NCBI RefSeq assembly: GCF_900475315.1
Contig: NZ_LS483369.1
Span: 1,178,001-1,242,000 of the forward strand
Origin: Neisseria cinerea
Lineage (GTDB): Bacteria; Pseudomonadota; Gammaproteobacteria; Burkholderiales; Neisseriaceae
Direction of reading: 5' to 3'
DNA length: 64,000 bases
The position numbers and the translations under genes are program-made. The stretch's first letter is position 1, and every line of letters starts with the position of its first letter. Below are positions 19,371 through 30,550 of this stretch, piece by piece. The notes under the pieces were generated by a model. It worked only from the letters and a program-made list of their open reading frames with translations, searched no databases and was not told where the DNA came from.

Positions 19371-22300
19371 CTATCCTGTTATGCTGCTCCGGCCTCTTCC
19401 CGCTCCGGCCTCTTCCCTTTTTTCCGCTGCAGCAAGCGTGTCGGCAAGCAGGCGGACAAGGTTTTCAAACAGGGGCTGTTCGAGTGGTTCTTCCCCTCCG
19501 CCGAAAACGAGGGCAACTTCGGTATAGTCTTTCTGCCCTTTGCTGACTTTGCTACCGTAATAGACGGTTTGGGCTTTTTTCAGTGCCGCTTCCCAATCCG
19601 TTTTTTCGGCCAATGTTTCGGCGGCGGCAAGCGAGGTCTTGGCAAAAAACGGCAGCGGGCGGTTTTGTCCGATATTAAAAAATGCAATCCATTCCGACAA
19701 TAGCTGCAATGCCCTGTCTTGCACGATTCCCGCCAATACTTCTGTTTCTCCGGATCTGACGATAAAGGTTTGCAGCGTTTCGGCTTCAGACGGCATGACG
19801 GCGCAAAATATTAGGTGTTCCAACAAAAAAGCCACACGTTGTGGCGCGTTGGGTTTGCCGTAGGCGTAAAACACCTGACCGCAGCGGTACAGATTGCCCA
19901 AGCTGCCTTTCAGGATTTGTCCGTCCGACGGTATGGCGTATGAAAGCGGTGGCAGTTTGGGGCTGTTTAAAACCGCCGTGTCGATTTGTTTGGCAGCGGT
20001 TTGGAAGTCCTGCTGCCAAAGTCTGCCCAACTCTCCCGACGGCAGCAGGCTTTCCGCCCCGATGCGGGCGGCGGTTTGGGAAAAATCTTGTCCTTCGCGG
20101 CGCGCCTCGATATAGATTTCGGCGATTTGCTCGGCATGTTGCGGCTCGAAGGGTTCGGCCGGTTCCCATGCTTCGTCGATATAGGGTTCGCTCCATGAAA
20201 GCTGCTGCTGAAGCCATGCTTTGACGGGATTACGCCAAAACCGGACAAATGCCTCCTGTCCGATTTCGGCAACGGGTTCGCAGCTTTCGACGGGGTTGTC
20301 GAAAAAGGGTTGAGACTGCCCTGAGGGGCATTCGAGTGCTTCGGCGTAGTCGGTACGTGTACTGAATATGCCGTTTGAGCGGGAACCGGTCTGGAAATAG
20401 CGATGTGAGAAGGGTTGCAGCGGATGCTGTTCTATCCAGTTTTCTGCAAGTTGCCGGCTGCCGATTCCGGTCATAGCGGCAACAGTATCGATGAGTTCGC
20501 CCAACAGGGAAGACGGAGCCAGTTCTTCGTCTTTGCGGATGTCTCGCCCGATGTAGGACAGGTAGAGGATTTCACGCGCGCTGATGAGGGCTTCGAGGAA
20601 CAGGTAGCGGTCATCATCGCGGCGGGCTCGGTCGCCTTTGGCGGGATGTTTGGCAATTAGGTCGAATACGGCGGCTTTGGTATTGCGGGGAAAATCTCCG
20701 TCGTTCAAACCCAACAGACAGATGACTTTAAAGGGTAGGCTGCGCATCGGTACCATACTGCAAAAAGTGATGCCGCTGCGTAAAAAGCCCGCCTCGCTTT
20801 CGCTGTCGAGGAAGCGGAGGATGTGGCGGATGACGGTTTGTTGCGGCAACTGTCCGAAGAACCCAGCCAAAGTGCTCTCTTCCTGCCATTTGACCCATTC
20901 GTTTTCGAGATTTTGGACTGCATTTTGGTCATCGGCTTCGGCTTGGAACAATGTTTTAAGCAAATCTCGGCAACGTCCTACCCATTCATCAACCGTCGCA
21001 GGTTGCCGCCATATCCGTACAATATCCGTCAGGGACTCGATAAAGGCGGTAAAACGTCCGAACATGGCGGTTTGATTCACGTCGGCATACCACGCGCTGA
21101 CATCCTGCCACATCGGATTGTCGCCTTCGGGCAGCATCCAGCCCAATATCATGCGTTCTACCGCCTGCTTCCAGGTGAATAGCTGATCCGTGCCGCCGCG
21201 CATTTCTCCGTCCAAACCCCAGCGGACGTTCAAATCGGCAACCATGTCGTGCAAAAGCGGCAAATCGTCCTCAGTCAGTCCGAAACGGCGCAACACGGGC
21301 GCGGTTTCTAAAAGCACAAGCACTTTATCGACTTCAAATCGGCTTTCCAACAAGTCGAACAGGCATGACAAAGCATGAAACAGCGGTTGTCGGCGGCTGA
21401 TTTTCACGTCCGAAACGGAATACGGCAATGCCTGCGCACCGGGCTGCGCCTGTCCGAACACGGCTTCGATAAAAGGCGTATAGGATTCGATATTCGGGGT
21501 TAATACGGCTATATCGTGCGGCTGCCAATCGGGATGTTCATGCAGAATTTTCAACAGTTTGTCTTTGAGTATCTGCAATTCGCGCAAAGGGCTGTGTGCG
21601 GAGACGATACGTATCGATCCGTCGTCCGTATTAATATTTCCCGCTTTTTCAGACGGCATATCCAAGTTTTGGATATCGGTTTGCAGGGCGTGCAAAAGCG
21701 TATCGCGGCTGCCTTCTTCAAACACCGGCGTTTCTTCTATTTCCATTTCGTTCAAAAAGTCGAAAAAGTCCCGCCCCTGCTTGCCCAATGAGGCGAGCAG
21801 CGGATGCCCTGCCTGAGTTAAATCGGGATCGCCGCCGCCTTTGAGGATTTTCGCCGCTTCAATGACATTACCCCAATGCATCCCGCTCGGATTGAGTGCG
21901 AACACGAACACATCGCAATGTTCGGACAGCTTGTGCAAAAGCTGCAGATACATCGGCGCCATAGTGGAAATGCCGAAAACGAAATAACGCTCGGGCAGCT
22001 TATCACTGCTCAAAGATTCCAACAGCTTTTCCCACAAAGCAACACGGTGCAGCGCGCTCTGCCTGCCGTCGTCGAGGTAACGCCACAGTTTGGACTGCCA
22101 GATTTCATCGTCGCCCAAACCGAGCAGCCTGCCCTGCTGCCAAGCGTCTATCCACTGGGGACGATACACGAGGTATTGGTCGAATATGTCTGCAAGCTGA
22201 CCCGCAAGCTGATAATCTGCCGATTCGCCGCTGCCCAGATAGTCTTGCAGCACATTCCTCACATCTTCAAATTCTGCCGTATTCCGGAATGCTTCACTGC

Positions 22301-22598
22301 GGAATAAATCAAGCAGCCGCCAGCGCATGACTTCTGGGGCAAACGGGCTGAGTTCCGGAATACCGGGAATCAGTTTTTTCATCAACTTCCACGTCAGGCC
22401 GGCGGGCAGGCTGAACGCCAAATTCGCCGCCACGCCCAAATCGCGGGCGAGGCAGGTGTTGAGGTAGCGGCGCATCCCCTGGCTCTGCACAATAATCTGT
22501 TCGGGTTGTAAAGCCGATTTCAGCGGTTTGAATTTTTGAATGTGGGCAAACAGTGCCGCCAGCGTTTCAAGACGGTTGGATTGATACAAATAAAACAT
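19371..22598 (-). CDS. recC: Exodeoxyribonuclease V gamma subunit RecC
   Basis: RecC of the RecBCD helicase-nuclease that processes DNA double-strand ends for recombination. The 1075-residue protein begins MFYLYQSNRLETLAALF, and has the helicase-like blocks QSQGMRRYLN, DIAVLTPNIESY and MRSLPFKVICLLGLNDGDFPR, all typical of RecC. Standing alone rather than next to recB/recD is usual for Neisseria. The C-terminus is a low-complexity stretch rich in alanine, glycine and arginine and runs close to the mtrR terminator. Confidence 0.93.
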   Translation of the reverse strand: MFYLYQSNRLETLAALFAHIQKFKPLKSALQPEQIIVQSQGMRRYLNTCLARDLGVAANLAFSLPAGLTWKLMKKLIPGIPELSPFAPEVMRWRLLDLFRSEAFRNTAEFEDVRNVLQDYLGSGESADYQLAGQLADIFDQYLVYRPQWIDAWQQGRLLGLGDDEIWQSKLWRYLDDGRQSALHRVALWEKLLESLSSDKLPERYFVFGISTMAPMYLQLLHKLSEHCDVFVFALNPSGMHWGNVIEAAKILKGGGDPDLTQAGHPLLASLGKQGRDFFDFLNEMEIEETPVFEEGSRDTLLHALQTDIQNLDMPSEKAGNINTDDGSIRIVSAHSPLRELQILKDKLLKILHEHPDWQPHDIAVLTPNIESYTPFIEAVFGQAQPGAQALPYSVSDVKISRRQPLFHALSCLFDLLESRFEVDKVLVLLETAPVLRRFGLTEDDLPLLHDMVADLNVRWGLDGEMRGGTDQLFTWKQAVERMILGWMLPEGDNPMWQDVSAWYADVNQTAMFGRFTAFIESLTDIVRIWRQPATVDEWVGRCRDLLKTLFQAEADDQNAVQNLENEWVKWQEESTLAGFFGQLPQQTVIRHILRFLDSESEAGFLRSGITFCSMVPMRSLPFKVICLLGLNDGDFPRNTKAAVFDLIAKHPAKGDRARRDDDRYLFLEALISAREILYLSYIGRDIRKDEELAPSSLLGELIDTVAAMTGIGSRQLAENWIEQHPLQPFSHRYFQTGSRSNGIFSTRTDYAEALECPSGQSQPFFDNPVESCEPVAEIGQEAFVRFWRNPVKAWLQQQLSWSEPYIDEAWEPAEPFEPQHAEQIAEIYIEARREGQDFSQTAARIGAESLLPSGELGRLWQQDFQTAAKQIDTAVLNSPKLPPLSYAIPSDGQILKGSLGNLYRCGQVFYAYGKPNAPQRVAFLLEHLIFCAVMPSEAETLQTFIVRSGETEVLAGIVQDRALQLLSEWIAFFNIGQNRPLPFFAKTSLAAAETLAEKTDWEAALKKAQTVYYGSKVSKGQKDYTEVALVFGGGEEPLEQPLFENLVRLLADTLAAAEKREEAGAGRGRSSITG

Positions 22599-22667
22599 GA
22601 TTTCAAACAGAATCTGTGGTCAAGTATTCGGGATTATATAGCCTTTCCCCCGTCCGCCTTCAAACAA

Positions 22668-22697
22668 AATGCCGTCTGAACCTTTCAGACGGCATTT
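22668..22697. terminator. Uptake-sequence terminator after PepSY gene
   Basis: GCCGTCTGAA at 22671-22680 and TTCAGACGGC at 22684-22693 with a 3-base loop, located right after the minus-strand PepSY gene. Confidence 0.8.
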
Positions 22698-22699
22698 TG

Positions 22700-24109
22700 T
22701 CATTTAAACCATTTCCTCAAAACAGGAATCCGCGACAGCAGCAACGTATCCAGCAGCCAAATAACGGCAATGGCAACCAGTGCGGTCGGGAAGAGCAATG
22801 CGATTGCCAATAGCGGCAATGCCATCATCCACCAAACCGGCAGCTTGATTTTCTGTGCCGGCGGAACCATGCCCACCGCTCCGGTCGGACGGCGTTTCCA
22901 CCACATCACGCAGCCGCTGATACTGATAAAAATGACGGCAAGGCAGAATAAGACGTTTGCCAATACGCTCCACCAGCCCAGAGTACCCATATGCAGAGCA
23001 ATGCTTGCCGCCATGAATTTACCGAACGGGTTGTAATCGGCAAAACGGATATCGGCAAGAATCTTGCCGCTGTATTGGTCGATATGTACCGTACGGTCGG
23101 CAAACGGACTAATCATATCGTAACTCATGGAATCCTGAGACAAAGTCCATACTCCCTCCTCGCCTTTGGGCAAATTCAGCTGATAACGCCCTTTGAAACC
23201 GATTTCCCGCGCAAAACGGTCGACGGTTTCCAATGTCATCGGCTCACTGGGGTTAATGCCGTTTTCACCCACAGTCGTCCCTGAGACAGGCATGGGCGTA
23301 AGCTCCAAAATCCACGGTACTTCTTTAACCTTGCCATCATTCAATACCTCACCGTGGGTCGGTACAACTGAAACAGGGTTCGGTTCGACGCCCCATTTGC
23401 CAGCCGGGAACTGACTCCAAGCCTGTACGAACTTACCACCCCAAATACCCGACCAAGCAATTCCGGACAGACAGAACAACAGCAAAATCAACGACACCCA
23501 AGTTCCAAACGCACCGTGCAAATTCCGCCACCAAGAACGCGCCCTGCCTTTTGGCGGCAGCAGCATCGCTTTAATGCCGCGCTGTTTCGCCCACCAAAGG
23601 TACAAGCCGCTGACAACCATAATAATAGTCAGTGAAGCTGCCGTTTCCAAAAGATAATCGCCTGCCGCACCGAGCATCATATCGCCGTGGATTTCATCCA
23701 TAGTGTGATACCAACCCTGATTGCGCGGCATGGTGTTGACCACTTTTGCCGTATAAGGATCGACCGCAACCATGGTTGCCTTACCTTCATTGTTGACACG
23801 GAACACAGCAACCATATCATCAGCACGCGGTGCAATATATTGGACGACAGATGAAGTCTCCGGATTAACGGCACTTCGTGCCGCTTCTGCCTGAGCAGAG
23901 AGGGGTTGCACCACTGCCTGAGGAACGACATGAATACGCTCTCCCTCTTTGCCGGTAATATTGGCAAACAACAGCATACCCAAACCTGTAACGGCAAGCA
24001 GAGTCAAGAAAGGCATAACCAACAAACCGGCATAAAAATGCCACCTCCAAACGCTCAGATAATGCCGGTTATTCTGCTGACCGACTTCAGTTTTGATTTG
24101 TGTATCCAT
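22700..24109 (-). CDS. PepSY-associated inner-membrane protein (PiuB-like)
   Basis: A 469-residue inner-membrane protein with four or five helices: one near the start (WHFYAGLLVMPFLTLLAVTGLGMLLF), one near the middle (SLTIIMVVSGLYLWW), then a tight set towards the end. The periplasmic parts have PepSY features (VDPYTAKVVNTMPR, VHIDQYSGKILADIRF). Proteins of this family act in iron-siderophore or haem metabolism, possibly as reductases. The internal ATG at 24109, with AAGGACG upstream, is preferred to one 14 codons further out. It stands alone between the recC and cco operons. Confidence 0.82.
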   Translation of the reverse strand: MDTQIKTEVGQQNNRHYLSVWRWHFYAGLLVMPFLTLLAVTGLGMLLFANITGKEGERIHVVPQAVVQPLSAQAEAARSAVNPETSSVVQYIAPRADDMVAVFRVNNEGKATMVAVDPYTAKVVNTMPRNQGWYHTMDEIHGDMMLGAAGDYLLETAASLTIIMVVSGLYLWWAKQRGIKAMLLPPKGRARSWWRNLHGAFGTWVSLILLLFCLSGIAWSGIWGGKFVQAWSQFPAGKWGVEPNPVSVVPTHGEVLNDGKVKEVPWILELTPMPVSGTTVGENGINPSEPMTLETVDRFAREIGFKGRYQLNLPKGEEGVWTLSQDSMSYDMISPFADRTVHIDQYSGKILADIRFADYNPFGKFMAASIALHMGTLGWWSVLANVLFCLAVIFISISGCVMWWKRRPTGAVGMVPPAQKIKLPVWWMMALPLLAIALLFPTALVAIAVIWLLDTLLLSRIPVLRKWFK

Positions 24110-24246
24110 TAATCGTCCTTTTGAAAATAGGGCTGCTGTTAATGCCCGCAATTATAAACAATAAAGCCTAGTTCTTTATGACTAAATCAAAATTCATTAC
24201 AACAAATAGGCCGTCTGCGTTTAAAACCTAATGCCCATTAAAACAA

Positions 24247-24276
24247 AAATCCAGATTCAATACTGAATCTGGATTT
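24247..24276. terminator. Intrinsic terminator after ccoP
   Basis: AAATCCAGATTCA at 24247-24259 pairs perfectly with TGAATCTGGATTT at 24264-24276 (4-base loop), a non-uptake-sequence hairpin ending the ccoNOQP operon. Confidence 0.8.
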
Positions 24277-24308
24277 TCATAACCAATAATATCGGAAACT
24301 CAGTCAAG

Positions 24309-25640
24309 TTAGAATTTACCACCTGATTGGTTTACCATGTAATCAACTGCCGCTTTCACTTCATCATCACTCAGGTCTCCGCGGCCGCCTTTTGCCGGCA
24401 TCGCATTGAAGCCCTCGATTGCATGTTTATGTAGCGTTTCCTTACCCTGTTTAATACGGTCGGACCAATCAGCTTTAGTACCTACATGGGGGATGCCCGG
24501 AATCGCATTGCCATGGCAGGCGGCACAAACGGTTTCATAAATCTGTTTGCCATCGACTTTGGCTGCAGGTACGGCTTTTTCTTCTGCCTTAGGTTCTGCT
24601 GCGGCAGGTTTGGCTTCAGAAGCAGCCTGTGCTGCTTCTGCAGGAGCAGATGCTGCGGGTTCTGCCGCCGGTGCGGGAGTCGGTGCAGGCTCGGCTTTTT
24701 TCACCGGAGCTTTACCGTCTTTATTGGAAAGACCCCATACATAAGCAGTCATAATATGCAGTTTGTCTTTATCCAAGAAACGTCCCCAAGCGGGCATTTG
24801 GCTGCTGCGTCCGTTGGTAATGGTTTCGATAATGGATTTTTGCGTACCGCCCCACAACCACACGTCATCAGTCAGGTTCGGACCCAAACCTTGGATACCT
24901 TGTCCCTTATCACCGTGGCAAGTGAAACAGTTGGCAGGCGGACCACTAAACAAGGCCTGTCCGCGTGCTGCACGCTCTTCATCATACTGACCTTTTGGTT
25001 TTGAAAGAGACATCACATAATGCGCAACGTCTTTTACGCCTTCCTCACCTAAAGCAGGACCCCATGCAGGCATGGTTGCAATGCGGCCTTTTTCAATGGT
25101 CTCATGAATTTTATCGGGATCACCGCCCCACAGCCAATCGCCATCGGTCAGGTTAGGGAAACCTTTAGAACCTTTAGCATCAGAACCGTGACACTGGATA
25201 CAATAAGTGTTAAACAGGTTTTGGGCAATTTGTTTGGCTTGAGGATCTTTTGCCACTTTTTCAATCGGCATATCTGCAAATTTAGCGTACAGCTTGCCAT
25301 ATTGTTCATCGGCTTTTTTAACCTCTTTTTCATATTGGTTATGGCTGGTCCATTTCAACAGACCTTTATAGTCGCCGACACCCGGATACATAACCAGATA
25401 ACCGATACCGAACAACCATGTCAAAACATACAGCCAAAACCACCACCGCGGTAACGGATTATCGTATTCGGCAATACCGTCCCACTCATGACCCGTGGTT
25501 TGCACTTCTTCGCCCTTCTTCGGGCGCTTGACAACATTTTGAGACAACAGCAGCCAAGCTAAGCCGATAAAGCTCAGTAAGACAATAACTGCAATATATA
25601 AATTCCAAAAGTTACTGGTAAATTGGGATGTTGTGTTCAT
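24309..25640 (-). CDS. ccoP: Cytochrome cbb3 oxidase subunit III, three-haem form
   Basis: A 443-residue membrane-anchored c-type cytochrome. Two helices lie near residues 13-35 and 66-86. Three CxxCH haem sites are visible: CIQCH at 147-151, CFTCH at 238-242 and CAACH at 372-376. The third domain follows an alanine/proline-rich linker (about 311-361). Most bacteria have two-haem CcoP; the third is known from gonococcus and commensal Neisseria, where it feeds electrons to the nitrite reductase, and is truncated in meningococcus. Last gene of the operon. Confidence 0.97.
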   Translation of the reverse strand: MNTTSQFTSNFWNLYIAVIVLLSFIGLAWLLLSQNVVKRPKKGEEVQTTGHEWDGIAEYDNPLPRWWFWLYVLTWLFGIGYLVMYPGVGDYKGLLKWTSHNQYEKEVKKADEQYGKLYAKFADMPIEKVAKDPQAKQIAQNLFNTYCIQCHGSDAKGSKGFPNLTDGDWLWGGDPDKIHETIEKGRIATMPAWGPALGEEGVKDVAHYVMSLSKPKGQYDEERAARGQALFSGPPANCFTCHGDKGQGIQGLGPNLTDDVWLWGGTQKSIIETITNGRSSQMPAWGRFLDKDKLHIMTAYVWGLSNKDGKAPVKKAEPAPTPAPAAEPAASAPAEAAQAASEAKPAAAEPKAEEKAVPAAKVDGKQIYETVCAACHGNAIPGIPHVGTKADWSDRIKQGKETLHKHAIEGFNAMPAKGGRGDLSDDEVKAAVDYMVNQSGGKF

Positions 25641-25663
25641 TGTTTTGCTCCGTTATCACAATA

Positions 25664-25834
25664 TCAACGGTGTTCGTTTTTTTTATCTTGTGTATCTTGA
25701 TTTTCATCGAAAATACTGTTTGCGGCATCATCGTAGTTTTTCTTGTTCCGTCTGTTGAAGACAATATAGAGTACCAACAGGAAACAGATGAAGATCCATA
25801 CCGTAAAAAGAGAACGAATACCGTTAATATCCAT
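25664..25834 (-). CDS. ccoQ: Cytochrome cbb3 oxidase small subunit CcoQ
   Basis: A 56-codon frame beginning MDINGIRSLFTVW and ending DKKNEHR, with one membrane helix (about residues 9-26, FTVWIFICFLLVLYIVF) and a charged tail. This is the size and make-up of CcoQ, a small subunit that stabilises or assembles cbb3 oxidase. It starts 4 bases after ccoO and ends 23 bases before ccoP. Confidence 0.9.
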   Translation of the reverse strand: MDINGIRSLFTVWIFICFLLVLYIVFNRRNKKNYDDAANSIFDENQDTQDKKNEHR

Positions 25835-25838
25835 GATG

Positions 25839-26450
25839 TTACCTTACGTTCTTCAAAGCCAGGCCCAATCCTTGCAGATAGGCGACTACAGCGTCCAGCT
25901 CTGATTTGTTTGTCAAAGCTTCCGGTGCTTTTGCAATTTCCTCATCGCTGTAAGGCGTACCCACTTTACGCAAAGCCTTCATATGTGAAACGGTTGCTTC
26001 AACATCTACCTTATTGCGTGCAAGCCACGGGAATGCCGGCATATTGGATTCAGGCACGACATCACGCGGATTCAGCAAGTGGATACGATGCCATTCGTCA
26101 GAATAACGACCGCCGACACGTGCCAAATCAGGACCTGTACGTTTGGAACCCCATTGGAACGGATGGTCATAAACTGACTCTCCGGCAACGGAATAATGAC
26201 CGTAACGTTCAGTTTCTGCACGGAACGGACGAATCATCTGGGAATGGCAGTTATAGCAACCTTCACGGACAAAAATATCCCGTCCTGCAACTTGCAAAGC
26301 ATTGTAAGGTTTCACGCCCGGAACCGGCTGTGTTGTCGCCTTGGTAAAGGCCAAGGGGACAACCTCGATCAACAGACCGACACTGACTACAAGCAGCGTG
26401 AACACAATCAGAACACCGATTTTTTCTTCAGCTAATTGTTGTAATTTCAT
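25839..26450 (-). CDS. ccoO: Cytochrome cbb3 oxidase subunit II
   Basis: A 203-residue mono-haem cytochrome c anchored by one N-terminal helix ([23 protein letters not shown]). The haem site is [12 protein letters not shown], the CcoO signature, and [25 protein letters not shown] downstream segments fit the family. It passes electrons from CcoP to the catalytic subunit CcoN, 26 bases upstream. Confidence 0.96.
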   Translation of the reverse strand: MKLQQLAEEKIGVLIVFTLLVVSVGLLIEVVPLAFTKATTQPVPGVKPYNALQVAGRDIFVREGCYNCHSQMIRPFRAETERYGHYSVAGESVYDHPFQWGSKRTGPDLARVGGRYSDEWHRIHLLNPRDVVPESNMPAFPWLARNKVDVEATVSHMKALRKVGTPYSDEEIAKAPEALTNKSELDAVVAYLQGLGLALKNVR

Positions 26451-26476
26451 TTTGGTAGCCTATCTTTCTTAGTATT

Positions 26477-27910
<1,434 letters not shown>

Positions 27911-28238
27911 GAGAGTCTCCATGAATTATGGGAATAAAAATTTTTTATCCTGCCGACCCTTGCAGCCTATTCAAGGTACAATTCGGGCAAGCGTAATTTT
28001 TTCTAAATTTAACATATCTACTTTATTACGCCAAGCAGAATTACATTTGAAAGATAAAGGGTGCCCACTCTTAAATATATTTTTATTCCATAGAAATCAA
28101 ATTTTTATAATAAATTGTATTTTATTTTTCATTACTTGTTTTTCAAGCCCCCTTTTTTTTATAGCACTTTATTGATGTAGATTAAGCTGCATTCTAAAGT
28201 CATTTAGTCAATAATATTTAACAATACAAGCAATAGCT
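27911..28238. other. ccoN-M61 divergent intergenic region
   Basis: 328 bases, very AT-rich towards the right. A 90-codon plus-strand frame here has biased, uninformative composition and is not taken as a gene. A possible FNR site is listed separately. Confidence 0.55.
28172..28185. promoter_or_regulatory. Possible FNR box
   Basis: TTGAT-GTAG-ATTAA matches the FNR dyad TTGAT-N4-ATCAA except for one base. It could serve ccoN (through a long leader) or the M61 gene, whose ATG lies 53 bases downstream. Confidence 0.35.
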
Positions 28239-29987
28239 ATGATTAATTATAAAATTGTTCCATCTCCTCTCGATCATGAATGGCACATCCTACTGACATT
28301 CACGAAACATGATGATTTTCCAATAGAAATAAGCCTCCCGAACTGGACTCCCGGCAGTTATCTGATTCGGGATTTTTCCCGCCACATTACATCTATCGAT
28401 GCATCCTGCAACGGTGTGCCCGTCCGACTCGACCAAATTGCAAAAAACTGTTGGCATGCCGCCTCCTCACGCGGAGAGTGGCAAATCCGCTACACAGTGT
28501 ATGCATTCGATTTGTCTGTTCGCGGTTCTTTCCTGTCGACGGAACGAGGTTTTTTTGACGGGGCATGCATGTTTTTAAGGGTTAAAGGGACTGAGATGCT
28601 GCAGCACCGGTTGGATTTGTCTGATATTCCGACAGGATGGCGTATCGCCACGACCCTAACCGAAACAGACCGATATATTTTTCAGACGGCATCCTATGCC
28701 GAATTGATTGACCGCCCTGTGGAAATGGGCTTGATTGAATTTTTAGATTTTGAAGCGGCAGGAATTCCGCATACGCTCGCCCTAAGCGGCATCTATCCCG
28801 ACTTCGACCGCAACAGGCTGATTTCAGACCTCAAGAAAATCTGCGAAACTGAATTGGCAATGTTTTCCTCCCCTGCCCCATTTGAGAAATATTTGTTCCT
28901 GCTCCATGTCGGTGAACAAATATATGGCGGTCTGGAACATACCGACAGCACTGCCCTGCTTTCTGACCGGCACTGGCTGCCACCTGCAGGCATGGCTGAT
29001 GCAAATGAAAACTATACCCAGCTGCTCGGTCTTTTTTCCCACGAATATTTCCATGCATGGAATGTCAAATCCATCAAACCTGCCGCATTCGTCCCTTATG
29101 ACCTCGACAAAGAAAACTATACCGAACAACTATGGGCATTCGAAGGCATTACATCCTATTACGATGATTTATTTTTGATCCGCAGCCGCACTATCTCGCC
29201 CGAATCCTATTTAAACCTGCTGGCACAAGGTATTACGCGCGTACAACAAACCCACGGCCGTTTAAGGCAGACTTTGGCCGAATCAAGCTTTACCGCGTGG
29301 AACAAATTTTATAAACCGGATGAAAACAGTCCGAACGCCATCGTCAGCTATTACCAGAAAGGTGCACTGGTCGCATTGTGCCTTGACCTGATAATACGCA
29401 ACCGGAGCAACGGCAGTCATTCTCTTGATACGGTAATGAACGAACTCTATCGGGAGTGGAGGGACACGCATTCGGGTATTCCGGAAAAACACTGGCAAAT
29501 CCGTTGTCAGGAAATTACCGGCTTGGATTTGGAAGATTTTTTCCAAAAAGCGTTATACAGTACCGAAGATTTGCCGCTTGCCGAATGCCTGTCTACCGCA
29601 GGCGTGGGACTGACCTTCCTGCCTCTTCCCCGACAACACGGGGGCGGATATGCGGAACACATCTGCACCGTCCTCCCGGTAGGCGATTTTGGCGCACGTT
29701 TCAAACAAAACACCGACCACATCGTCCTGACGCATATCCTTAACGGCGGCAGCGCGGAATCTGCTGCACTGTGTCCGCAAGACAAAATCATTGCTTTAGA
29801 TGGTTATGCCTGTACCGACTTTGCCGCACAATGGGCCCGATACCCCGTCGGGGCAAAAATCAATATCCACTTCTTCCGTTCCGGCATATTGCGTCAAACC
29901 GTCTTGACGGTTCAGGCAACGGGGGCGGATACTGCACTTTTACATATCACAGACCGGAACCTGTTGGAAAACTGGTTGTTCGGTTAA
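28239..29987 (+). CDS. M61 family metallopeptidase with PDZ domain
   Basis: A 582-residue protein of the glycyl-aminopeptidase (M61) family. The zinc motif HEYFH is at residues 268-272, followed by WNVKSIKPAAF and the third ligand region LWAFEGITSYYDDL. A PDZ-like domain occupies the last 100 residues or so (DKIIALDGYACTDF). No signal peptide is seen, so a cytoplasmic role in peptide turnover is likely. The start has no strong ribosome site; it is kept because the protein begins as the family does (MINYKIVPSPLDHEW). Confidence 0.9.
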   Translation: MINYKIVPSPLDHEWHILLTFTKHDDFPIEISLPNWTPGSYLIRDFSRHITSIDASCNGVPVRLDQIAKNCWHAASSRGEWQIRYTVYAFDLSVRGSFLSTERGFFDGACMFLRVKGTEMLQHRLDLSDIPTGWRIATTLTETDRYIFQTASYAELIDRPVEMGLIEFLDFEAAGIPHTLALSGIYPDFDRNRLISDLKKICETELAMFSSPAPFEKYLFLLHVGEQIYGGLEHTDSTALLSDRHWLPPAGMADANENYTQLLGLFSHEYFHAWNVKSIKPAAFVPYDLDKENYTEQLWAFEGITSYYDDLFLIRSRTISPESYLNLLAQGITRVQQTHGRLRQTLAESSFTAWNKFYKPDENSPNAIVSYYQKGALVALCLDLIIRNRSNGSHSLDTVMNELYREWRDTHSGIPEKHWQIRCQEITGLDLEDFFQKALYSTEDLPLAECLSTAGVGLTFLPLPRQHGGGYAEHICTVLPVGDFGARFKQNTDHIVLTHILNGGSAESAALCPQDKIIALDGYACTDFAAQWARYPVGAKINIHFFRSGILRQTVLTVQATGADTALLHITDRNLLENWLFG

Positions 29988-30051
29988 ACTTTCAGACGGC
30001 ATTGCACACAAAATGCCGTCTGAAAACCAACCGCAAAGCAAAGGAAATAAA

Positions 30052-30486
30052 ATGACGATTCTAAAACTTGACGAACATCTCTACATCTCCCCACAACTGA
30101 CGGAAGCCGATGCGGAACAAATCTCGCTACTGGGTATCAAAACCGTCATCTGCAACCGCCCGGATCATGAGGAAGAAGGACAACCGGACTTTTCGCAGGC
30201 TCGCCCGTGGCTGGAAAAAGCAGGCGTTACCGGATTCCATCACCAACCCGTTATCGCCCGCGACATCCAAAACCATGATGTCGAAGCCTTCCGACAACTC
30301 ATCGGACAAGCCGAATATCCCGTCCTTGCCTATTGCCGAACCGGTACGCGCTGCTCCCTCCTGTGGGGCTTCCGCAGAGCGGCAGAAGGTATGCCGGTTG
30401 ACGAAATCATCCGCCGCGCAGAAGCGGCAGGTGTGAATCTGGAAAACTTCAGAACCCGTTTGGAAAACGCAGCGGCCAAACCATAA
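30052..30486 (+). CDS. Small cysteine-based phosphatase, DUF442/Blh-like
   Basis: A 144-residue protein of the TIGR01244/DUF442 family. The P-loop CRTGTRC (C-x5-R type) sits in the segment VLAYCRTGTRCSLLW, and the N-terminus is MTILKLDEHLYISPQL. A close meningococcal homologue (NMA1982) has a tyrosine-phosphatase fold. Its substrate is unknown. The upstream ATG 13 codons earlier lies inside an uptake sequence and is rejected; AAAGGAAATAAA precedes the chosen start. Confidence 0.85.
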   Translation: MTILKLDEHLYISPQLTEADAEQISLLGIKTVICNRPDHEEEGQPDFSQARPWLEKAGVTGFHHQPVIARDIQNHDVEAFRQLIGQAEYPVLAYCRTGTRCSLLWGFRRAAEGMPVDEIIRRAEAAGVNLENFRTRLENAAAKP

Positions 30487-30502
30487 AACCAACCGATACA
30501 AA

Positions 30503-30534
30503 AATGCCGTCTGAACAGATTTCAGACGGCATTC
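30503..30534. terminator. Uptake-sequence terminator (phosphatase/exbD)
   Basis: GCCGTCTGAA at 30506-30515 and TTCAGACGGC at 30521-30530, a 5-base loop between convergent genes. Confidence 0.85.
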
Positions 30535-30550
30535 GTTCAAACGTCAAACT

